Below are positions 59,300 to 64,000 of a stretch of DNA of 64,000 nt, piece by piece (position 1 is the stretch's first letter; each line of letters opens with the position of its first letter). The stretch is from Bacillota bacterium (lineage in GTDB: Bacteria; Bacillota; Clostridia; Christensenellales; Aristaeellaceae): NCBI GenBank assembly GCA_023413135.1, contig JAEZQK010000060.1, positions 124,001 through 188,000 on the forward strand. The letters are read 5' to 3'. A program made the position numbers and the translations under genes. Below the pieces are notes generated by a model that searched no databases, had not been told where the DNA came from, and saw only the letters and a program-made list of their open reading frames with translations.

Positions 59300-59902
59300 A
59301 TGAGTGTTCTTCCCCAAAACAATATGTCACCCGGCGTAGATCCCAAGAACAAGGCGGCCCGGCAAAAGAGCGTCCGCAAAGAAATCTTAAGCTGGGTATT
59401 GACCCTTGCCGCCGCGGTAGCCATCGCCATCGTTACGCGCACCTTTTTGTTCGAGCCTATCCGGGTGGACGGGGAAAGCATGACGGACACGCTTCAAAAC
59501 GGGGAGCTGATGTTTGTCACCAAGCCCGAATACATATGGGGAACGCCCTCCCGGCAGGATGTGATCATTTGCCGTTATCCAAACCGCACGGAATACTTTG
59601 TCAAGCGTCTTATCGCCGTGCCCGGGGACACGGTGGAAATCAAGTATGACAGGGAAAGCGGAGTAAATTCGGTATATGTCAACGGCGAAGAGGTTGAGGA
59701 GCCATACTTGACACCAGCCAGGAATGACAACGACAACTCCATGGCGCCAATCACATTAAAGGAAGACGAGTTCTTTGTGCTGGGCGACAACCGTGACAAC
59801 AGCAACGACAGCCGCTATGTGGGCACGCTCCACCGCAGCCAGATCGCCGGCCATGTCCGGTTTGTGTTTTTCCCCTTTGGAAAAGCCCGGGCAATCCCAT
59901 AA
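59300..59902 (+). CDS. lepB: Type I signal peptidase (third of three)
   Basis: A 200-residue protease. Membrane helix at ~30-47; catalytic S60 in RVDGESMTDTL, K102 in YFVKRLIAVPGD, and GDNRDNSNDSR are present. It shares long stretches with the first peptidase (FLFEPIRVDG, GTPSRQDVIIC), so the two look like a tandem duplication separated by the divergent copy and the sigma gene. AAAGGAGG precedes the ATG. It converges on the VanY-like gene 5 nt downstream. Confidence 0.93.
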   Translation: MSVLPQNNMSPGVDPKNKAARQKSVRKEILSWVLTLAAAVAIAIVTRTFLFEPIRVDGESMTDTLQNGELMFVTKPEYIWGTPSRQDVIICRYPNRTEYFVKRLIAVPGDTVEIKYDRESGVNSVYVNGEEVEEPYLTPARNDNDNSMAPITLKEDEFFVLGDNRDNSNDSRYVGTLHRSQIAGHVRFVFFPFGKARAIP

Positions 59903-59906
59903 TAGA

Positions 59907-60947
59907 TCATTTTGATGCTTCCGGAAAGGTAACTGCTATGATTGCATAGCCCGTATTGTCCATGGAGCCTTCCCAGAGGCAGCCCACCGGGATGGAGAAG
60001 GAAAGGCCGGCCTCCGCCTGTTTGCACAAAATGGCATAGCGCGGCGCCCCCTCCTCGTAATAAGTGATCGTCCCTTCCCGCCTCAAAAATGCAAGATATG
60101 CAGGGAATTCTATATCCAGCGCATGCATGAGCGTGCTGTGCGCCACGCCGACATACCGGAAATGATATGCCTCGTCCTCATAGGGCGGGGCCAATTTTTT
60201 GCCGTAACGGTGGATGAAGCCGTACTTAAAGGCGCTGCTTAAAAGCAGCTTCCCATCTTGCGATGCGCTTAGCGGCGCGTCGTCCGGCATGGCATTCCAC
60301 CCCTTGGCTAACCGGATATCCACTACATAAGGCAATTGATGTTCGCTGTAGCCTGGCGCCGGCACCTCCGCCGATGCCCGCTTTGCCGCCTCTACAAGGG
60401 ACATGGTTTGGGCATGCAGTGCAAGCCTCTCCATCTGCAATTCCAGCTGCTGGCCATAGGAGCGGCTCCCCTCCCATGCAAGCCAGCTTGTGACACCGGA
60501 AGAGCGCGCCATCGAAAACATCTGCTTCAGCGCCTTGATCACCTCCATGTCCGCATTGGGCCGAAGCGAACGCACTGCGATTTGACCCTCCCCCTCCGCC
60601 GCAATGCTCAGCACGTTGGGAGGCGGCGCTATTTTTGGTATGGGATGATTTTCATCAATCAAGAGAAGCTTTCCCGCCCAAAGCTCCTTTTCCCCAGGCA
60701 CAACGCTTACCTGTAACCAGCCGTCCGGCAATCCTTTTTGAACGGAGTCGGGCAGCGCCACGGGAAGATCGCTGAGCACGGCAGTCATCAGATGGTCCTC
60801 CTGCGCAGCGGCCGACGTCTCAAGTGCAGCGGGATGGCGGTATACGGCCATGAACAGTGCACCCGCCAGGAAAAGGGCGCTCACCAGAAGGACAGCCCGG
60901 AAGTTGTGCCTTTTCCCGTATGACCTCATGGGTCTTATTGGAAGCAT
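59907..60947 (-). CDS. VanY/DacB-like D,D-carboxypeptidase (M15B)
   Basis: A 346-residue membrane-anchored peptidase (helix ~19-37). Zinc and catalytic features include GYSEHQLPYVVDIRL, whose H and D are metal ligands, and EDEAYHFRYVGVAHS (E and H) in the C-terminal half, with LAWEGSRSYGQQ upstream in the domain. These match M15B carboxypeptidases that trim the terminal D-Ala of the peptidoglycan stem. The start at 60947 follows GGGAGGGGG. It is divergent from the next secreted protein. No van resistance genes are present. Confidence 0.85.
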   Translation of the reverse strand: MLPIRPMRSYGKRHNFRAVLLVSALFLAGALFMAVYRHPAALETSAAAQEDHLMTAVLSDLPVALPDSVQKGLPDGWLQVSVVPGEKELWAGKLLLIDENHPIPKIAPPPNVLSIAAEGEGQIAVRSLRPNADMEVIKALKQMFSMARSSGVTSWLAWEGSRSYGQQLELQMERLALHAQTMSLVEAAKRASAEVPAPGYSEHQLPYVVDIRLAKGWNAMPDDAPLSASQDGKLLLSSAFKYGFIHRYGKKLAPPYEDEAYHFRYVGVAHSTLMHALDIEFPAYLAFLRREGTITYYEEGAPRYAILCKQAEAGLSFSIPVGCLWEGSMDNTGYAIIAVTFPEASK

Positions 60948-61044
60948 ACTCCCCCTCCCTTTCCTTTGTGATGGACCTATTATGGCCCATGCGCAGAAGA
61001 AACATGCATGCATTCACCATGCAAGGCCTTTCTTATTAAAAATG

Positions 61045-61079
61045 CAAATGTTTACAATCCGAAAGCACAAATGTTTACA
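61045..61079 (+). promoter_or_regulatory. Direct repeat CAAATGTTTACA, putative regulator site
   Basis: CAAATGTTTACA occurs at 61045-61056 and 61068-61079, 23 bp apart, just upstream of the promoter at 61089 and between two divergent genes. Two turns of helix separate the copies, fitting an activator or repressor binding one face. Confidence 0.5.
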
Positions 61080-61088
61080 GCCATTTCC

Positions 61089-61117
61089 TTGCGCGCATTG
61101 CCTCGTTATGGTAAAAT
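61089..61117 (+). promoter_or_regulatory. Sigma-A promoter of the first Ig-repeat secreted protein
   Basis: TTGCGC (61089-61094), a 17-nt spacer and TAAAAT (61112-61117). Confidence 0.5.
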
Positions 61118-61177
61118 GCATGCATATGAAATCAGGCCCCGGCCTTATGGGCGCGCCGGGCCGGATGGGAGTATGCA

Positions 61178-62728
61178 ATGCGTCGGACAAGCTGGCTGTG
61201 GCCGCTCCTTTTCCTTCTGTGCCTGCTTCATGTAAGCCTGGCGCTGGGGGAATCCGCCCCTTATTCTTTTCCCGAAGAGGGGCTGCGGCTGTATCTGCCT
61301 GGCGGCTGGCAGGTGTTGACACTGTCCAACCTCACTGACAAGGAGCAGGAAATAAAATCGCTTGGTACGACAGTAGAGGCGCTTGCCGCCAGCTTTGAGG
61401 ATACCGGAACACTGCTGGAGGCTTTTCCCCCGGAAGGCGGACAGCTAAGGGTTCAGCATAAAGCTCTTCCCGAAGGGTTCAGCGGCGCGGACGCTTATGC
61501 CATGACAGCCGAACAGAAGAAAGATTTTTTGCTGAAGATGGCCAGTTCCGGCGGGTTTGCCCACGGCTCGTGGAGCCAGGAATTGCCTGAGTTTGCCATA
61601 TTTAAGGGCGATACCTCCATGCAGTCGCTGTCCGTTACGACCATCGCCTACGCTACGGTGCGCTATGGCCAGGTATATACGATTTCCGCCGATATCATCG
61701 GCAGGGAGCCGACTGAATCGGATGAAACGGCCCTATATACGGCGGCTGCATCCATGCTGTTCCTGGGCGCCAAGTGGACTCCACCGCCTGATGTTACACC
61801 TGTGCCGCAGGCTACGCTTAACATACAGCCCACGCCCACACCGGCTCCCGCCGAATTCAAAGTGCAGCGGGATGAAACAGCCCTTACCCTGGATTATGTC
61901 CCATCCGTTGTAAGAACCACCAAATTGACGGTAACAGGCGTTACCGAGCCCAATACTCCCATGAGGTACTATGTCAACGGCGAGGGATATGAACGCTTTA
62001 CCGCCGATGATGAGGGCCGCTTCACCTGCCTGGTCCGTGCCCTGCCCCAAGCCGGCAAAAACGTGATCGCCATCTACGCCATCGGTGAAAAGGGATACGG
62101 CGTCGTAACGTTTGCCGTGACGCTGGAACAGGAAAAAGCGCCGCTGACCGTTACGCCCATGACACAGGGTGTGGCGGATAACCGCGCCGTCATCACCGGC
62201 GCCGTTCTGCCGGGCAGCAGTGTGCAGGTCCTCTACCGTAACAAGACCTATGACGCAAAGGTGGCGGAGGATGGCAGCTTTTCCTGCGAAGTCGACCTGC
62301 CAAAGGTGGGAGAAAACGCTTTTACCATCCGCACTTCTTTGACAGGATACTTAAGGGGCGAAGAGAAGCTTACGGTCGTAAGGCTCAAGAGCGAGGCGGA
62401 TGATCGGGAGGCCTTCCAAAAAAAGCTCAGGCGCATCGCCTATGACAAGCTTTTGGCAAAGCCGGAAAATTACAAGGATTCCCCCATCAAGTTCGAGGGC
62501 CGTATCCTGTTCCTTTCCGGCCAGGGAGGCCAGCCCCTGGCGGTCATCCTGACGGAAGGGGATACAAACCCCGTGGCGGTGCTGTGCGCCGATCTTAACA
62601 ACCTTGAGCCGGACCAGCAGGCCGTGATGCTTTGCACAATGACCGGCGCTTTGCGGGAAGTATCGCTGCCCAGCGGAAAGGCTTCCATTCCGGAAGCAAG
62701 GCTGAATTGGTTGTTGCCCAATGAGTAA
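61178..62728 (+). CDS. Secreted protein with Ig-like repeats, unknown function
   Basis: A 516-residue exported protein with signal peptide (MRRTSWLWPLLFLLCLLHVSLALG). An N-terminal domain of ~190 residues (YSFPEEGLRLYLPGGWQVLTL...) recalls PsbP-like folds but I cannot confirm it. A Pro/Thr-rich linker follows (PPPDVTPVPQATLNIQPTPT), then two Ig-like repeats each with a TVTG...G or ITGAVLPGSSV start (about 245-330 and 331-415), and a C-terminal domain with YDKLLAKPENYKDSPIKFEGRILF, an OB-like tRNA_anti-like pattern. It is followed by a second protein of related layout. Confidence 0.7.
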   Translation: MRRTSWLWPLLFLLCLLHVSLALGESAPYSFPEEGLRLYLPGGWQVLTLSNLTDKEQEIKSLGTTVEALAASFEDTGTLLEAFPPEGGQLRVQHKALPEGFSGADAYAMTAEQKKDFLLKMASSGGFAHGSWSQELPEFAIFKGDTSMQSLSVTTIAYATVRYGQVYTISADIIGREPTESDETALYTAAASMLFLGAKWTPPPDVTPVPQATLNIQPTPTPAPAEFKVQRDETALTLDYVPSVVRTTKLTVTGVTEPNTPMRYYVNGEGYERFTADDEGRFTCLVRALPQAGKNVIAIYAIGEKGYGVVTFAVTLEQEKAPLTVTPMTQGVADNRAVITGAVLPGSSVQVLYRNKTYDAKVAEDGSFSCEVDLPKVGENAFTIRTSLTGYLRGEEKLTVVRLKSEADDREAFQKKLRRIAYDKLLAKPENYKDSPIKFEGRILFLSGQGGQPLAVILTEGDTNPVAVLCADLNNLEPDQQAVMLCTMTGALREVSLPSGKASIPEARLNWLLPNE

Positions 62729-62752
62729 TGCCACAAAAGGATGGTGTTTCGG

Positions 62753-64000
62753 ATGCGCAAAATCGTCTTTGTACTGATCGTGCTTGGCCTATGCCTTATG
62801 GCCGCGCTGCCGGGACTGTGCCAGGTGGTCACGCTGGAAGAAATATCCGCCACGGTGGAAATTCCCGATTCCTACACCATCCTGACGCCCAGCACCATGG
62901 AGAACTACGTCGGTTTCCTGCAAAGCAAGGGAACCACCTTGGAGATAGAGCTTCAGGCCTTCCAGGCGGAAGGCATCCTTTTGCAGGCTTGGGGCCAGGA
63001 TGGGGATACCTGCCTTGAAATCAGTGCGCTTCAAGACGTGGATGCCCAGACCTATTTTGATATCGATCAGCAAACCCCGACCACCCGGGCCAAGTACCGC
63101 CGGGAGCATCTGGACGGGGAAGCCTATGAGGCGCTGGGCATTTCCTACGACAGCGCCGAATGGAAGGACACCACGGCGTATGGCCGTTTCCTGATGCTCA
63201 AATATGTCCAGCGCATCGGCGGCAAGGTGGATCACCGCGGCTTTGCAAGGCGCACCATTCGCAACGGCTACACCATCACCGTGGATTACCAGGTGTTTGA
63301 CCGCACCGTCAAAGCCAAGGACAACAATGCCCTCAACGACGTCATGGATACCTGGCGCTTTTTAAAAGTGCTGCCTATGCCCGGTCCCGGCAGCAGTACC
63401 AATGTCAACACCAGCGTAAGCTCCACCACCCAAAAGTCGCAGATTACCGCCGCGCCGCCCGAACAAACCAATAGCTCCTCCTTTACCGTAAAGGGCATCA
63501 CTGAACCCGGCGCACAAATCTCCGGCTCCGTTATGAGGATGCTTACCAATGAACAAGTTCAGGTCAGCGATACCGCCAACCGGTCCGGCGAATTCTCCCT
63601 GCCGGTGGAACTGCCTCAGGAAGGCGTTTATACCATGGCGTTTACGGTAACTTTAAACGATGTAGATATTGATGACTTGTCTTTCCAGATCACCTATGAC
63701 AAAACGCTGCTTCCCGTAAGCTTTGATGAAACGTTCCCCGGTGAAATAACTACCGACAAACTTACCATTTCCGGCACCACCGACAAGGGGGTGCTGGCGG
63801 AGTGTACCGTCAACGGCAAGAGGACCCAGAAGAAAGTAGGCAGCAACGGCAAGTTCTCCTTTACCATCGACACCTCGGAGGAAGGCAATTATTCCATTGA
63901 CTTCGCGTTTTCCAAGGAAGGTCTGAACAGCCAGACATCATCCTTCTTTGGCACACGGGTATTGAGTGAGAACGAGCAGGAAGCCGATATCCGCGCCGAG
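62753..64000 (+). CDS. Second secreted Ig-repeat protein (C-terminus outside window)
   Basis: The frame is open from ATG 62753 to the window end (416 codons). A signal peptide (MRKIVFVLIVLGLCLMAALPGLC) is followed by an N-terminal domain of ~180 residues in the same style as the previous gene (VEIPDSYTILTPSTMENYVGFLQSKGTTLE...). After a S/T-rich linker (NTSVSSTTQKSQITAAPP) come at least two Ig-like repeats with TVKGITEPGAQISGSV and LTISGTTDKGVLAECTVNG. The two adjacent genes look like paralogues. AAAGGA precedes the ATG. Confidence 0.75.
   Translation, partial: MRKIVFVLIVLGLCLMAALPGLCQVVTLEEISATVEIPDSYTILTPSTMENYVGFLQSKGTTLEIELQAFQAEGILLQAWGQDGDTCLEISALQDVDAQTYFDIDQQTPTTRAKYRREHLDGEAYEALGISYDSAEWKDTTAYGRFLMLKYVQRIGGKVDHRGFARRTIRNGYTITVDYQVFDRTVKAKDNNALNDVMDTWRFLKVLPMPGPGSSTNVNTSVSSTTQKSQITAAPPEQTNSSSFTVKGITEPGAQISGSVMRMLTNEQVQVSDTANRSGEFSLPVELPQEGVYTMAFTVTLNDVDIDDLSFQITYDKTLLPVSFDETFPGEITTDKLTISGTTDKGVLAECTVNGKRTQKKVGSNGKFSFTIDTSEEGNYSIDFAFSKEGLNSQTSSFFGTRVLSENEQEADIRAE

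Overview
The window is chromosomal DNA of a moderately GC-rich anaerobic Gram-positive bacterium, most likely of class Clostridia. The evidence is a CBO0543-type membrane protein, a two-subunit 2-oxoacid:ferredoxin oxidoreductase, multiple type I signal peptidases, DUF951, an FHA-FtsW-PBP operon, AGGAGG ribosome binding sites and sigma-A promoters. The order or family cannot be fixed from sequence alone. I saw no rRNA, tRNA, CRISPR array, transposase or prophage.

Layout. 1-5.7 kb: a truncated secreted MBG-repeat protein, a 2H phosphoesterase, a small membrane protein and a RecB-like nuclease/XPD-type helicase fusion. 5.8-10.9 kb: a potassium module, with a leader carrying a KdpE-like direct repeat, a membrane-tethered TrkA-like protein, TrkH, TrkA, and a KdpD-like kinase that lacks the classical KdpD N-terminus plus a KdpE-like regulator. 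11.0-14.3 kb: a TetR-controlled operon with a two-domain amidohydrolase and an alpha/beta hydrolase; a perfect 26-bp palindrome sits at its promoter. 14.3-17.5 kb: a sugar isomerase, a DNA methyltransferase overlapping a Cys-cluster protein, and an MntP/YtaF-like transporter.

17.7-30.0 kb is the centrepiece: nine tightly coupled genes on the minus strand. In transcription order they are an SDR-PelD fusion with a degenerate GGDEF domain and an RxxD c-di-GMP I-site, a PelE-like protein, a DUF2194 deacetylase-like protein, PelF, PelG, a CotH-kinase lipoprotein, a VTC polyphosphate-polymerase domain protein, DUF4956 and a secreted DUF4832 protein. This reads as a c-di-GMP-gated Pel-like exopolysaccharide system with a CotH/VTC/DUF4956 module built into the operon.

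30.1-46.5 kb: a nuclease/DUF2075 helicase with possible immune function, a phosphotriesterase-like enzyme, a cupin, an anion permease, an NCS2 purine permease, a thioredoxin-reductase fusion with C-terminal redox domains, a MerR-controlled aldo/keto reductase and alcohol dehydrogenase pair, an L,D-transpeptidase, an AraC/GyrI regulator, a sulfatase and an AT-rich GNAT gene. 46.6-64 kb: korAB, rlmH, a repeat-rich region, a CPBP protease, an MBL hydrolase, the PBP/FtsW/FHA wall operon, DUF951, three signal peptidases around an ECF sigma factor, a VanY-like carboxypeptidase and two related secreted Ig-repeat proteins, the last cut by the window end.

The intergenic DNA is unusually structured. 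There is a pair of ~100-bp repeats with compensatory changes, a run of five consecutive hairpins, a MITE-like inverted-repeat element and recurrent long terminators.
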